DNA of 64,000 bases from Diplodia intermedia (GCA_021495925.1 JAKEKT010000104.1:1-64000), one strand, 5' to 3'. Shown: positions 11,236-21,924, counted from the first letter of the stretch. A program made the numbers and translations. The notes: generated from the letters alone by a model not told the origin.

Positions 11236-11660
11236 TCACCACGGGAACTTGTTCCAGCAGTACTGATACATATTAGGCCCGCCGGCTGCCTTGCACGCAT
11301 CATCCCACTTGCAGTTGTTAATCAGCGCATCGCCAACAGCATTGGTAGAGCACTAGAGGGATATTCAGCCTTGGATCTCGGAAGCCGGCCGGCTGGGGAA
11401 CATAGCTATACCTGATGGTGCGGCTCGTCGGAATAGGTGAAGGCGTCCAGCTGCGTGTCGCGGTAGTAGTCGCAGGCGGCCTTTGTGACAGCGTCGTTTT
11501 GTTGCTGAGACGGACAGTTAGTGAGTGAAGGAGGCTGAGTGAGAGAGGCAGGGCCGCGTACGCCGGTTGTGCTGTCGTGGCATTTGCAGTCCTGGTAGAG
11601 GGCGCAGGCGTTGCTGCCGACTGCGAAGAAAACGGCGAGAATGATGGAGGTGGCCTTCAT
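11236..11660 (-). CDS. Small secreted eight-cysteine protein (three exons)
   Basis: Complement of exons 11562..11660, 11412..11504 and 11236..11352. Introns of 57 and 59 nt have GTACGC..CAG and GTATAG..TAG borders, both in phase 0. The 102-residue product begins with a clear signal peptide (MKATSIILAVFFAVGSNA), so cleavage before Cys19 is likely. It has eight cysteines: three near the N-terminus (ALYQDCKCHD), one in exon 2, and four in exon 3, where the pattern is NNCKWDDACKAAGG then YCWNKF. An unspliced reading loses exon 3 and half of the cysteines. The architecture is that of an apoplastic effector-like or antimicrobial-like secreted protein; the function is unknown. A TATA-like CATAAATA lies about 75 bases upstream of the start. 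Confidence 0.8.
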
Positions 11661-12292
11661 CTCGGGTGGCGGGTGGTGGAGATGTGGGATCGAGGGGATT
11701 GAAGTTGCGATGATGGCTTGGTAATGGCGGTATTTATGTGGCTTGCGGTCCGCTAGTCATTCGTATGCGGCGGTTGCTTGACTGCTTTGTTGTGCTGAGG
11801 CGCTCAATCCACCTCGTGATATTTGGCTGCGGCTCATGACAACCTGAATTTTGAAGCCAATAGTTTCAGCAGTTGAGGCAACAGATCAACAACATCATGG
11901 CCCAGCTCCCAAACAGACCTTCCTGTTGAGCCCGAGTGACCCTCACTGCTGCATTAGTGGATCCATTGTGGCACCATGATGACTTCTCAAGCGCGTGCAG
12001 AGCAATGGTGGAATTTCCCTTGCCGGCCTTCCGAGTAGTCCGAAGGGTTCGGTTGGAAATGGGTACGAGATAGGTGAGGCACAGGCATCGAGTCAGCCGC
12101 AGCGTCTACCTCGTGTCCAGATCCACGAACTTTTCGCATGCGACTGACATCTGTGCTCGGTTGCAGCATGCAAAGCGGTCACCTACAACCCACGCTTCGT
12201 TTTAAATAAGTAGCTCACTTCCTAAGCCTCTCCATTCTAATCCGCACCCGAGAACATCTTCCGAATCTTTCTTAACAGTCACATCCCGCAAA
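11661..12292. other. Divergent promoter region between two secreted-protein genes
   Basis: About 630 bases between the divergently read eight-cysteine gene (minus) and the first ten-cysteine gene (plus). A TATA-like element precedes each start: minus strand at about 11731-11740, and plus strand TTAAATAA near 12202. No gene seen inside. Confidence 0.5.
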
Positions 12293-12634
12293 ATGAAGCT
12301 CGCCTTTGCGTTTATTGTGCTTTCCCTGGTGGCCAGGGGACTTGCCGTGCGTCGCCTTCCCTCGCTTCATAAGACTTTGCTAACGGCAAGAAGTGTTCAT
12401 CGGACCAAGATTGTTGCTGGAGCTCAAAGGAGGCATGTTACCGCGAGCACGGCATCACCACCTCATCCAGATGCGAGAAAGCCAGCTACAAGGCCGACCT
12501 TTGCTACAACCACGGCGTCTATCTCGTTGATTGTGTATGTCGATTACTCTTATTGGCGAAGTTGTTTCCTGACGCACTGGTAGGACGCGGACTGCTGTTC
12601 GATCAGCACGAAGAAGGGCAGGGCTTGCCCTTAG
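12293..12634 (+). CDS. Secreted ten-cysteine protein, paralogue A (three exons)
   Basis: Exons 12293..12346, about 12391..12534 and 12584..12634. Intron 1 is 12347..12390 (GTGCGT..AAG; an AAG three bases on is equally possible). Intron 2 is 12535..12583 (GTATGT..TAG with a CTGAC branch site). The product is about 82 residues. Exon 1 encodes exactly the signal peptide (MKLAFAFIVLSLVARGLA). The mature part has the spacing C-x5-CC-x6-C-x11-C-x9-C-x9-C-x3-CC-x9-C. That spacing, both intron positions and the final C-P-stop are identical in the gene at 14065, so the two are tandem duplicates. Five disulfides are possible, which suggests a knottin-like compact fold. The role is unknown; secretion and size resemble host- or competitor-directed effectors. 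Confidence 0.83.
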
Positions 12635-14064
12635 GGTTGGTTGTGGATTGTAATGATTGTGGAGCACGACAGCATGCGCAGTAGATACCATTAGCGCAGC
12701 GTGAATCAAGAGATGTGCCATCACTAGAATGTTGCCCCGGTCATGAAGAGTTGCGGAGTGGCAGATCCCGAATGCGAGATGAACGGATGCACAGAGTTGA
12801 CGATCAACATGGCCTTGCGGAAAACGATTTTCGTATCGTGGAAACACAATTGAGCCGCCGGGTCTTTCCGCCTCCACAGCCGATGCGGCCCTTGCGTGCC
12901 TTCCAATTACAGAATTGCCAAGCTCAACGGCGGAAGCTTGAATTGCTTGTCTCCACTTCATGTCTATATGCAGCCTCGTTCAATGTCATTTGGGGAAGCG
13001 CTGTAATGTTTGACGACACTCTCGTGGGGCAGCATCTATGATTCACATGCTCAGAAACTTGAGACTGCTTTCCCACCCAGAGCATGCCGAACCTGTACAC
13101 CGACCGGCGGTGGGAAAGCCGTTGAGTAGGCTGATGGCGATGCGAAGAGCGGTGACAGTGGCGAGTCAGTCAATATCCACACGACGGCTCCGTTTCCCGA
13201 ACACGAGCACTGAGAATTGTCTTTTCGGTTGAGGGCAGCCCGTTTCGCACAGCTTGAATCATCCGCAACTATGATAGACTTAATCCTTATGATAGAGACC
13301 GTTTTACGTTTCACCAAGCTTGATCTCCGCAGCACCTGCATTGCCGCCGCAAGTAACGGGATCGATGTGCTGAAAGTGGGGGAACGTCGTATCAACAACA
13401 CGACACCGGAAGCATTGGCCTGCGCCACCAGAAAAGGAAGACGGAGTGCGGGAGTAAGAACATAGGGTGACTGATTGTGGTGTAGGCCAAGTAATTCGCC
13501 CCGCCGGCGCTTTAAATTGGGACTGCATTACGGATATGGTAAGGGCAGCCGATGAGGGCCACGGACGTGTGGGGGCGGATACCAAAGCGCGTTCACTAAG
13601 CCATCCACTGCGGCGAGTCATTGCTATTGCCCGCTTTCAATCTCCCAAAACGGTCCCGAGATGCAAGGCAGACTGGATGGGGGTCTGAGAATTTCGAACC
13701 GTAGAGCGGCTGCCTTTCCACGAGCTGTCCGCATCTAAACACTATGCTTGATACAGGCAAGAGTCTCGGATGTGCCGCTGATGCGCTCTTTAGGAGCCAG
13801 GCCCTCGTCGGTGCGGTTCTTGTCTTCTCAAAACCGCTTGTGTACCTTACTCGATGAAAATCCACTCGTGAGCCTTCTCGGAAGGAGCTACAAAGCTTCG
13901 AAGTGGCATCCACTCTGACTGATTCGCGGCGGAAACGGCCGGGACCACCGTTGAGAGACGGTCACTCACTCCTTGATAGACGACGTACGGAGGCTCGCAT
14001 ATAAAGAGAATAAACCAGCTCCTGGTGCCTTCATCACTCCAGTACTCGCAAAACACCCCAAATC
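12635..14064. other. Spacer between the two ten-cysteine paralogues
   Basis: About 1.4 kb with only short open frames on both strands. I looked for a third copy of the DCCW..C..DCC pattern and saw none. The last 70 bases carry the promoter of paralogue B. Confidence 0.45.
13999..14005 (+). promoter_or_regulatory. TATA box of ten-cysteine paralogue B
   Basis: TATAAAG lies 60 bases upstream of the start codon at 14065, followed by a CA-rich leader (CAAAACACCCCAAATC) directly before the ATG, which is typical of well-expressed fungal genes. Confidence 0.6.
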
Positions 14065-14426
14065 ATGAAGCTCATCTCGCTCGCTCTTGTGCTCTCTCTG
14101 GCCGTCACTGGCCTCGCCGTAAGTCTTTGCACAGTCACCTGTGACGGAGGAAGCCGTGCTGATATCTCGCAGTGCTCACCCGAGCAGGACTGCTGCTGGA
14201 GAGACGTCTTCGCCTGCTACCGGCAGCACTCTGTCTTCACCCGGTCTAAGTGTGATTCGAACAAATACCGAGCGCAAATGTGCGAGAGAAATAATGTCTC
14301 CGAAGCGCAGTGTGTAAGTTTGGACACCCAGTCTCTTATGTTATCAAAGGCCTCCCGTTACTTACATGCAAACAGAACGCGGATTGCTGTTCAGTAAGCA
14401 AGAAGATCGGCATTGCATGTCCTTGA
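14065..14426 (+). CDS. Secreted ten-cysteine protein, paralogue B (three exons)
   Basis: Exons 14065..14118, 14173..14313 and 14376..14426. Intron 1 (14119..14172) has GTAAGT..CAG borders. It is 54 nt with no stop, so an unspliced reading wrongly keeps 18 extra residues. Intron 2 (14314..14375) has GTAAGT..CAG. The 81-residue product has a signal peptide encoded by exon 1 (MKLISLALVLSLAVTGLA). Its cysteine pattern C-x5-CC-x6-C-x11-C-x9-C-x9-C-x3-CC-x9-C is identical to that of paralogue A, 1.4 kb upstream. Shared non-Cys positions include QDCCW, ACYR and the ADCCS block. The loops between cysteines differ much more than the framework, as in diversifying secreted proteins. Function not recognised. 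Confidence 0.85.
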
Positions 14427-15151
14427 TTGGGGGGAACGAAGATATTTCGAGGTCTGCTGGGGATATAAGATATGGTGTTTCAACAGCCAGTGCATCAGCT
14501 GTGTTAGCTATAGGCTTGTCAAGGGGAAGTTGAACGTTGAACATGACATGATGCCACAACCAATGTACATATGATCCGTTCACGTTCCTTGCACTTGATA
14601 TTTTTCATGTTATCGAGGTTATAAACATCACTCTGGCTGTTTTTGTATATCTTTTTTGGGCCCATCATCATCACCGCATTTGGTCAGATCACTTAGTAGC
14701 TATGGAGCAGATGAGCAGTTTGCCTTACTACTAAGGACTAGATCTTTCAACACTAGCCGACCAGTCTGCGTTTGTTTAGAGTATACCACAGCCCTCGCCA
14801 CGGTAATTAACACCGGCTTGGAAAGCTCTTAGCTCTGGCAGATGTTTCTTTGTATTACCAAACTCCCGCCCAGCAATACTGCAACTGCCATAGTGAAGTA
14901 TTCTTCCCATCATCACTGAGTACTCAAATACCAAGATCTCTCGATTAAATGGAGAGGAAGTAGATTCCATGAGCTTGGTGCTTTACTGCGGAGGTATCTC
15001 GGCCGAGAGAGTGATGGCGGACCACATCGGATGTACATACAAAGTATATGTGTAGTGCGCAACATGCTGAACTTCATCTTGCATAAAACTGCAACTGATG
15101 CTCTGTTTCCACTACCCAACCCCAACCGCACCACCACCCAAAAAGAAAAAA
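14427..15151. other. Intergenic, no gene recognised
   Basis: About 725 bases holding the 3' flank of paralogue B and the promoter of the MDR oxidoreductase. Only short open frames without motifs are seen. Confidence 0.45.
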
Positions 15152-16360
15152 ATGACCTCAAACCCCCCAGACACCACCACCACCAACCCCGCCATCTGGG
15201 TCACCTCGACCGCCGCCCTCGAAGTCCGCCACCAGCCCCCGCCCCCCGCCCCCGGCCCGGGCGAAACGCTCGTGCGCGTCGCCTACTCTGGGATCAACCC
15301 GGCCGACGTCAAGCTCGGGCGGCACCTGGGCATCCGCGACACGGTGGCGGGCTACGACTACAGCGGCACCGTGGTGCGGGCGGGCGCGGGCTCCAAGTTC
15401 GCCGCGGGCGACCGCATCGCCGGCTGCACGCCGTGCTCCATGGGCCGCCCGCCCCATTTCGGCACCCACCAGGACCACGTCCTCGCGCCCGACGCCATGG
15501 TCTGGCGCGTGCCGGACGAGAACGACGACGGCAGCAGCCGCCTCCCGCTCGACCACGCGGCGTGCCTCGCCGTCTCCGCCCGCACCGCGGCCGACGCCGT
15601 CTTCAACCTCCTGCGCTACCCGCTGCCCGCGGACGACGATGCGGTGCTCCCGTCACCTGGTCCGGCCGGCGGCCACGACGCGATCAACCGAGAGAAGGAG
15701 GAGAAGGAGAGGGATCAGAAGGAAAACGATCTACCCGCGCTCCTCGTCTGGGGCGGCGGCTCCAGCCTGGGCTTCATGGCGATCCAGTTCGCGCGAGCCG
15801 CGGGCGCGCGCCGCATCTTCGCGACCGCGTCGCCCGCGCACCACGGCGCGCTGCGCGAGCTGGGCGCGACGGCGTGCTTCGACTACCGCGACGGCGACGT
15901 CGTCGCGCGCGTGCGCGGGGAGGCCGCGGCCGCCACGGGGGGCGTTGGGATAACGCGGGTCTTCGACGCCGTCGGCGACGCCGCGCAGGGGACGGCGGAG
16001 AAGGCGTTCGCGTGTGCTGGTAGTGCTGCGGGGGAGGATGTCGACGACGTGATCAGGGTGTGCTCGACCGCTCACCCGGGCGCGCTGGTGCCCCTGGCGA
16101 CCTTGGAGCTGCCGTTTTCGTTCTCGCCGCCGGGTGCGGGCGGTGAGGTTGTCACGGTGCCGCCGCGGCCGGAGGGCGCGGCGAGGGTGGTGAGGGCGCT
16201 GGAGTGGGCGGTGCGTGGTTATGGGAAGGCGTTCAGGATACCGACGGTGGAGGTGGTCGAGGGCAGGCCGGTGGCGGAGCTGGTGCGGTATCTGGAGGAG
16301 AGGTGCGAGGCCGGGGCGCGGTTTAGGAAGGTTTGCTTGAAGCATCCGTTTTGGGAGTGA
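15152..16360 (+). CDS. Zinc-less medium-chain dehydrogenase/reductase (quinone or enoyl reductase type)
   Basis: Single exon, 402 residues. An in-frame ATG lies 54 bases upstream, but the ATG at 15152 sits in an A-rich leader and starts the conserved part, so I prefer it. The N-terminal GroES-like half holds GETLVRVAYSGINPADVK and GYDYSGTV. The nucleotide-binding half holds LLVWGGGSSLGFMAIQFARA, where GGGSSLG replaces the classical GxGxxG. The Cys/His ligands of zinc-dependent alcohol dehydrogenases are missing, which puts it with quinone oxidoreductases and stand-alone trans-enoyl reductases. Such enzymes reduce activated C=C or C=O bonds with NADPH and often sit beside secondary-metabolite genes. 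No polyketide or peptide synthase is present in this window, so the substrate is open. Confidence 0.85.
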   Translation: MTSNPPDTTTTNPAIWVTSTAALEVRHQPPPPAPGPGETLVRVAYSGINPADVKLGRHLGIRDTVAGYDYSGTVVRAGAGSKFAAGDRIAGCTPCSMGRPPHFGTHQDHVLAPDAMVWRVPDENDDGSSRLPLDHAACLAVSARTAADAVFNLLRYPLPADDDAVLPSPGPAGGHDAINREKEEKERDQKENDLPALLVWGGGSSLGFMAIQFARAAGARRIFATASPAHHGALRELGATACFDYRDGDVVARVRGEAAAATGGVGITRVFDAVGDAAQGTAEKAFACAGSAAGEDVDDVIRVCSTAHPGALVPLATLELPFSFSPPGAGGEVVTVPPRPEGAARVVRALEWAVRGYGKAFRIPTVEVVEGRPVAELVRYLEERCEAGARFRKVCLKHPFWE

Positions 16361-17605
16361 GAGTGGGAGTGATTTAATGTGGCTTCCAAGTTATTTCGTC
16401 GTCGTTGGATTGAAGCCAATGGGCATAAGCGTAACTCTGAGGTAGCAGCTGCGGGGGGCTGAGATCGCTGAGCTATGTATTGGTCCAGACCACTGTTGCC
16501 CCACCCTTTGCCGCGGCCTCAGTTTGCCTGATGGAGCTGATAGGCTGAGGTTACGTCGGAATGTCCAGCATCTGTCAGCGCTGTGGCACAATCGGAGCTG
16601 AAGTGAACCCGGGCGCTCAGATTACAAAGCCTGCCACATTCAAAACGAACGGTTTCGGAGAGGAGAAACTGCGCTGCGCCTCCACTGGTCGCAGGAAACC
16701 CAGTCATCCAACAGTTCGTTTTCGCTCACGAGTAACATTTCCAGACGAAAGTGCAGCTCCCGGCGCGGTTGCTTTGGTGCTCTCCGTGGACAGCTGGACC
16801 ACCCTGGAGATGCCGAACCCACGAAGTTGCTCCAGGGCCGATTCTGCGATCGAAAAGCGGAGGATGGTAGAGTGGCTGCACGTAGATCGCCCTTGTGTTG
16901 TAGCATTGAGCTATATGCGGGCATGTTGTCACTCTCAGCCCGTCAGCACGGGCGGGTGAGCTGCAGCCACCACGTACGGATCGGTCATTAGCCTTGCAAA
17001 CGTAAACGTACAGTCTGTGGAGAAGACAGCTTCTAAGCCACCACTCGGGATCTTTTCTTAGCTAATTAACTTGGCAGCTGATAGGCCAACAGAACTGCTT
17101 AGCCTTTCGGCCGGTTATGGGATGAATGGGGCATTCTGTCTTAGCACACCACTTGTAGAGGACCCTTACTGTCCAAGGAAAACAAGAAGAATTTCCGGTA
17201 GTATTACTGCGCACCGCCCTGGGGCTGTTAAATTCATCTAAATTTAGAGATACTAACGGCTGTGTAGCTAGTGCTACGGTGCGATCCAACCCAATCGCTA
17301 CTAGCGCTTGTATATGCAGCTTGTATATACTAACAGAAATGTATAATAGCTGAGTGAACATCCGGGGCATAGCGATCAACTTCGAACACATCCATCTACC
17401 TGCAGAGATAGCCCACGCATTAATTTATTACGCCATCCCTTCCACGCCTCTAAGCCATGCCAATAAGCCGCCAGCCCACAGAATTAAGGCTGCGAGAATT
17501 AGAGAGTACTAGCGAACTAGAAGACTATTACGAGCTTCGCAGGTATAGAAACTCTTACTTGTTAAGATTCGACTTAACTAACGAAGAATTGGCAGACACT
17601 CAAGC
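16361..17605. other. Intergenic, no gene recognised
   Basis: About 1.25 kb. From about 17000 the composition becomes more AT-rich. An open frame from an ATG at 17457 (start MPISRQPTEL) runs 51 codons towards the DUF6536-type pseudogene and may be its original first exon. The best intron (GTTAAG..CAG, 17608-17647) joins it out of frame. Confidence 0.4.
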
Positions 17606-19820
17606 ATGTTAAGAGAGGCCTCTAACTCCCAAAGTTCCATATTTCAGCACCGACTGGACGAGATTACCGAGTGCTCTACTTTTCGCCAGAAATTTCGGTC
17701 CCAAACGTCAGGGTGGCGGGGCGGGGCAATAGCAGCAGCATTCACAGCTACCTCTGTCTTGATCCTGAACACGTCTGTCACTATTTGGGTTATCAGCAAT
17801 CGTCGCTTCAGGGATAATACGGACGGATGGAGAGTAATGTCAGAAGGAAACTGCAACACCATTAAGGACACCAACCGATTAGTTCACCTCATAATCAATA
17901 CTCTCAGCACGATTCTACTTGCCGGAAGTAACTACTTCATGCAAGTTCTCTGTTCTCCAACTCTAGAAGAACTCAAACGAGCCCACACCAAGCGAACCTG
18001 GCTACACATTGGCGTTCCTAACACCCGCAATCTCTGGCACATCGACCGCAGAAGATCTCTTATTTGCATCTTCCTCTTCTTCAGCTCCGTGCCTCTGCAC
18101 CTCGCCTTCAACTCTGTCATCTTCGCAGAAGTGCAAGCCAACAACTACATGGCCATGCCAGTCACTAACGCCTTTTACACCGGTGGTGATTACGACACTT
18201 CAGGCTTCATTGGCGCGAACGATAGCATCACTCAGGATGTCGTGGACAAAGCGAGCAGAATGCGAGAGAGATTCCAATCCAACGCAAAAGGGACAAAAAG
18301 GCTCAATACTTCAGATTGCCTGGATGCCTATAACAGTCAGTACATTTCGCGATACGGAGATGTGCTTCTATTCCAGGACGAAATTATTTGGCACTATCCA
18401 AACGAGATAGGACTGTACTGGGCCAACTCTTCTTATTACTGGAATAACACGGGGAGTCCCTGCAATGATTGTGCCAATCGTGCAGACTTCCTTCCTTTCA
18501 CCGCAGACGCCAAAGTATTTCCGTCAAATGGTTGGGTGTGTCCGTCCCGGAGCATTACAAACTGCACCCTCAACTTCAACTCAGAGGTTCATAACAAGAC
18601 CTCCTGGGCTCCATATGGAAGCCCTGTCTCGTACTGTCTTGCCGAGCTCGTCGAAGAGCAGTGCAAGCTTCAGTTCAGCCCCTGGATTGCCACCGCCGTC
18701 ATAACATGCAACGCCATTAAGGCATTCTGCATGCTCTTCGTCCTTTTGAGGTACCGTGACAGATTCCTAGTCACGCTTGGTGATGCCATAGCAGCTCTTT
18801 TGGAGCAACCAGACCCACAAACGGAACGCCGCTGTCTGTGCGGAAAGCACTGTTTCCAGCTCGACTGGGATTGGAAAAGAAAGGTACATTCATTTTCGTG
18901 TCCTTTGGCTGCAGACGTCAAAAGAGACGAAGCGTACAAGTCAAGGGGGTTGTCGTGGAGTAGAGCCTCGAGTAACCTCCGCTGGCACATGACATACCTC
19001 ATGTTCATCGCTGCCATTGTAGTGGCCGGGATTTCCATTAATCGGACGATGGTAGGGATGCCAAAGGACGTCAAGAGGCTCTGGGCCACTGGATTAGGCG
19101 AACTAAGAGGTACAAATACCCACGCAATGCCGGGGGGGAAAAAAGGCTAACACGCATATAGGCAACAACCTACTTGGCATGAGCATGTCCACTATGGGCG
19201 CAATCATCCTAGCGAACACTCCGCAGCTAGCCCTGTCCTACCTTTACGTCTGCTACAATGCGCTCTTCACCTGCATGTTCGTGCAGCGCGAGTTCGTGCA
19301 GTACAGCCGCGCGCGGAAACCACTACGGGTGACAGCGCCAGCGGGCCAGCAGCGCAGCACCTTCTGGCTGCAGCTTTCTTATCGCTACGCAGTGCCGCTA
19401 ACGGTACTAAGTGCGCTGCTGCACTAGCTCGCATCACAGAGCTTGTTCATGGTCAGCATTACGGTCTTCGAAAGCCATGATGACGAGAGGGGCATCCACC
19501 GCGCCTAGAACGCCGGCAGAATCTCTACCTGCGGCTACTCGCCCGTCGCTATCATCCTCGCTACTTGCGTTGGAAGTGTCATTGCGGTTGGTGGCTTGTT
19601 GCTGGCGGCCAGGCGATATCCGCCCGGTATACCCCTTGTTTCCAGCTGCAGCGCTGCTATATCGGCCGCTTACCACCCACCCATGGGCGACGGTGAGGCT
19701 GCGCTACTCCCGGTTCAGTGGGGGGTTGTTTGTGAGGGCGATGAGCCGGACCAGTTCGGACATGTCACGTTGACCAGCTTTCCTGTTACTGAACCCGTTG
19801 AGGGCAAACTGTATATTTAA
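17606..19820 (+). pseudogene. DUF6536-type membrane protein, two in-frame stops
   Basis: Exon 1 runs 17606..19109. An intron at 19110..19161 (GTACAA..TAG with a GCTAAC branch) restores the frame, which then continues to a TAA at 19818. The N-terminal part matches fungal DUF6536 proteins: GWRGGAIAA then a membrane helix, EGNC followed by LLINTLSTILLAGSNYFMQ-like text, and an FFSSVPLHLAFNSVIF helix. Further helices are near 18700, 18990, 19200 and 19390. The frame is broken by TAG at 19425-19427, where relatives carry Trp in an HW motif, and by TAG at 19506-19508. No indel is needed. The rest stays open to the end, so inactivation looks recent. Function of the family is unknown. The start could be further upstream (see 17457). 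Confidence 0.75.
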
Positions 19821-19873
19821 CTGTATATTCTCTACTGCTTCGTCATTTCTCTCCGGCAGCTGGAGAAAGTAAG

Positions 19874-19949
19874 TAATGACAGGGCTGTCAGGATATGACC
19901 GGGCGATTATAATATGACCGGGCTGTTACAATATGAAGGAGCTGTCACA
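19874..19949. repeat. 19-bp tandem repeat, four units
   Basis: Units start at 19874, 19893, 19912 and 19931. The two middle ones read ATATGACCGGGCGATTATA and ATATGACCGGGCTGTTACA; the outer two are more diverged. It lies just after the DUF6536-type pseudogene. No function suggested. Confidence 0.75.
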
Positions 19950-20339
19950 TTGTGACGAAATCAATATTGGTATATACATCGGCCATAGCACGCTTGTAAT
20001 CCAACGACCAGCGAATTCGAAAGATCAGCTGCATGGCCTTCCCAGCCAACTCTTCCACAACTCGTTCTTTTTCCAGCTCTGGAACGCCAGACACGTCGAT
20101 GTCGGAGGCGGTGCTCGGTATGTCGTCTTGCCCATCGATCGTCGTAGGATGATGGAAACACGCACTCCAATGAATCTGATTGTCCCCCAATCCATCATTT
20201 CGGTCGATCTACGAGCGTGATGATCCTGCAATATGCATATCAGGTCGCGGGCCTCGTATAGCATTGCATCGAAAAACTCAGCTGCAAGGCACTCCTCCAT
20301 CACGACAGCTAGTCCTCGGCTAAACTCACCGACCACGAC
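19950..20339. other. 3' flank of F-box gene with possible gene debris
   Basis: Two overlapping minus-strand open frames (20025-20336 and 19945-20190) have coding-like composition, with stretches such as VVMEECLAAEFFDAMLYEA. They lack a start and a convincing splice connection to each other. They may be debris of an older gene or the former C-terminus of the F-box protein. Confidence 0.3.
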
Positions 20340-21413
20340 TTAAATCACCCCGCCATCCTCCTCCTCCTGCTTCATCCATGGGACTTTGTCATAGTGAGTA
20401 AGTCTTGCCTGGGGACCAAGCAGTATTTTTGCTTTCGGTAGACGAGCGCCGTAGCGAAAGCATCTGACGGTCTCAAGGCGCTCCATCTCACTCAGGTCCA
20501 ATGTACCTTCCAGTTGGTGGTCGCCACGTGTTGTTCGGCCCACGCACAGTTCGAAAATCCTGAGTGATTTCTGCTGGTATTTCTTCAAAACGGTCGAAAG
20601 CTGCTTCGTGCTCCAACCGAACAGCTTCCGCTCAGTGAGGTTGGTGAGGCAGAGCGTCCTCAGGGCGCGGGGGCATTCGAGGATCTGGCCGAGCGTGAAA
20701 TCGTTCAACCGACAATTCTGGAGGCGCAGGATTTCCAAGGCCGTGTGCTGTCTATCGTGCACCGAGTCCCAGCCGCCGTTCCCCCACGTGGCGCATTCGC
20801 TGATGTCGTAGCTCCAGATTTCGAGGGACTGCAGTGTCGGGATGAAGAAAATTGTCAGGCCGGGCAGCGGGCAGCGTTTGTCCGCGATCATCTGGGTCTC
20901 CAGGCAGAGCCGTGTGAGGCTGGGAAGGATGCGGCGCTCGGCGGGCGCCCTGAAGAGATGCGTCGCGCGCGCGAAGGTGCTGTCGAGCTTTTCCTCGTGC
21001 TTCCGCGACGGGTCGTCGAAGTCGTCGTTGTCTCCGGCGGCGCTGTCGCTGTCCAGGTGTGGAGGTGGGATATAGGGCATCTTGAGGGTGAGTTCCCGCA
21101 GGCGGTCCAGGTATTCGAGCCCGTGGCATATCTTCGACGTGTTCCAAACGCTCATCGGCCAGGACTCGAGACTTGCGTCCACGGTCAGGCCCGTGACGCG
21201 CTTGGCCAGGGCGGGGTTTCTCTTGCAGAACCGCTTGAACTTCCCGGTGCGGCGTCTGCTGTCGAGCACGACGTCGTCGTAAATCATCGGCTCTATCATG
21301 TGACGCAGTCTCCGGGAGACGCGTAAGAGGCGCACCAGGTCGGCTGTTGAGAGATAGCATAATATCCCCCATCTTTCTTCTTCGAGGACCGTGTGGAAAC
21401 GGTCGGACGACAT
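20340..21413 (-). CDS. F-box/LRR-type protein
   Basis: Intronless, 357 residues. The first ATG of the open frame is at 21413 (MSSDRFHTVLEEERWGILCYLSTADLV). Residues about 1-45 form a degenerate F-box: WGILCYLSTADLVRLLRVSR then LRHMIEPMIYDDVVL. The rest has irregular leucine-rich segments (LPSLTRLCLETQ, LQSLEIWSYD, LEILRLQNC, LRTLCLTNL) as in fungal F-box proteins that present substrates to SCF ubiquitin ligases. An acidic insert (DSDSAAGDNDDFDD) interrupts the repeats near residue 125. The target is unknown. It is convergent with the DUF6536-type pseudogene. Confidence 0.75.
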   Translation of the reverse strand: MSSDRFHTVLEEERWGILCYLSTADLVRLLRVSRRLRHMIEPMIYDDVVLDSRRRTGKFKRFCKRNPALAKRVTGLTVDASLESWPMSVWNTSKICHGLEYLDRLRELTLKMPYIPPPHLDSDSAAGDNDDFDDPSRKHEEKLDSTFARATHLFRAPAERRILPSLTRLCLETQMIADKRCPLPGLTIFFIPTLQSLEIWSYDISECATWGNGGWDSVHDRQHTALEILRLQNCRLNDFTLGQILECPRALRTLCLTNLTERKLFGWSTKQLSTVLKKYQQKSLRIFELCVGRTTRGDHQLEGTLDLSEMERLETVRCFRYGARLPKAKILLGPQARLTHYDKVPWMKQEEEDGGVI

Positions 21414-21917
21414 GTCGTAGACGGCCACCGAGTCTCACGGCCGGGCGGGCAATGCAGTGCACAGTGTTCGCAAGTCTCGGTGTCACGCGGCGGCGAGAAG
21501 AAGCTGAAGACTTTGAATGGGCGACGAAGCGCGGGAAAAGCGCGGAAAAAAAAGGTGCAGTGGTTCCCCGGCCGACCGCTCGGGTTTATTTGTTTTCCCA
21601 TCTCTGAATCGGCGACTACTGTCTACGCAGGACCCGATACTCTCCATAAACCACATATCCGGCATGGGCGCAGCCGCTCCCTACTCTACAGCCCTGCCGT
21701 CGCGGAACCCCTGCATTTCCCTATCGGCTTATTATCGTACCAAGCGCGATCGAGCGGGGAGAGCCTCCTTCTTCCCCGCACGCCCTCGACACGAGGGCTC
21801 GCCTCACCCCTCACGTCAATAATGAGCATCTGTGTCGCACGCTTTGCGGCCAGCCTGTCCCCGACACGACACCATTGTACAACAACGTTCGTGCTCCAGC
21901 GCATGTGACGACGCATG

Positions 21918-21924
21918 TATAAAG
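21918..21924 (+). promoter_or_regulatory. TATA box of aldo-keto reductase
   Basis: TATAAAG lies 58 bases before the ATG at 21982 in a 570-base divergent intergenic region shared with the F-box gene. Confidence 0.55.

Noticed and set aside
13680..13740. tRNA-like GGTTCGAAATT on the minus strand
   Set aside because: No T-stem, acceptor stem or A-box at the right distance, so not a tRNA.
17457..17647. Upstream exon for the DUF6536-type gene
   Set aside because: The best intron joins it out of frame; kept only as a note because the gene is already broken.
19945..20336. Possible minus-strand gene downstream of the F-box gene
   Set aside because: No ATG at the start of the first open frame and no convincing intron to join the two frames; left as possible debris.
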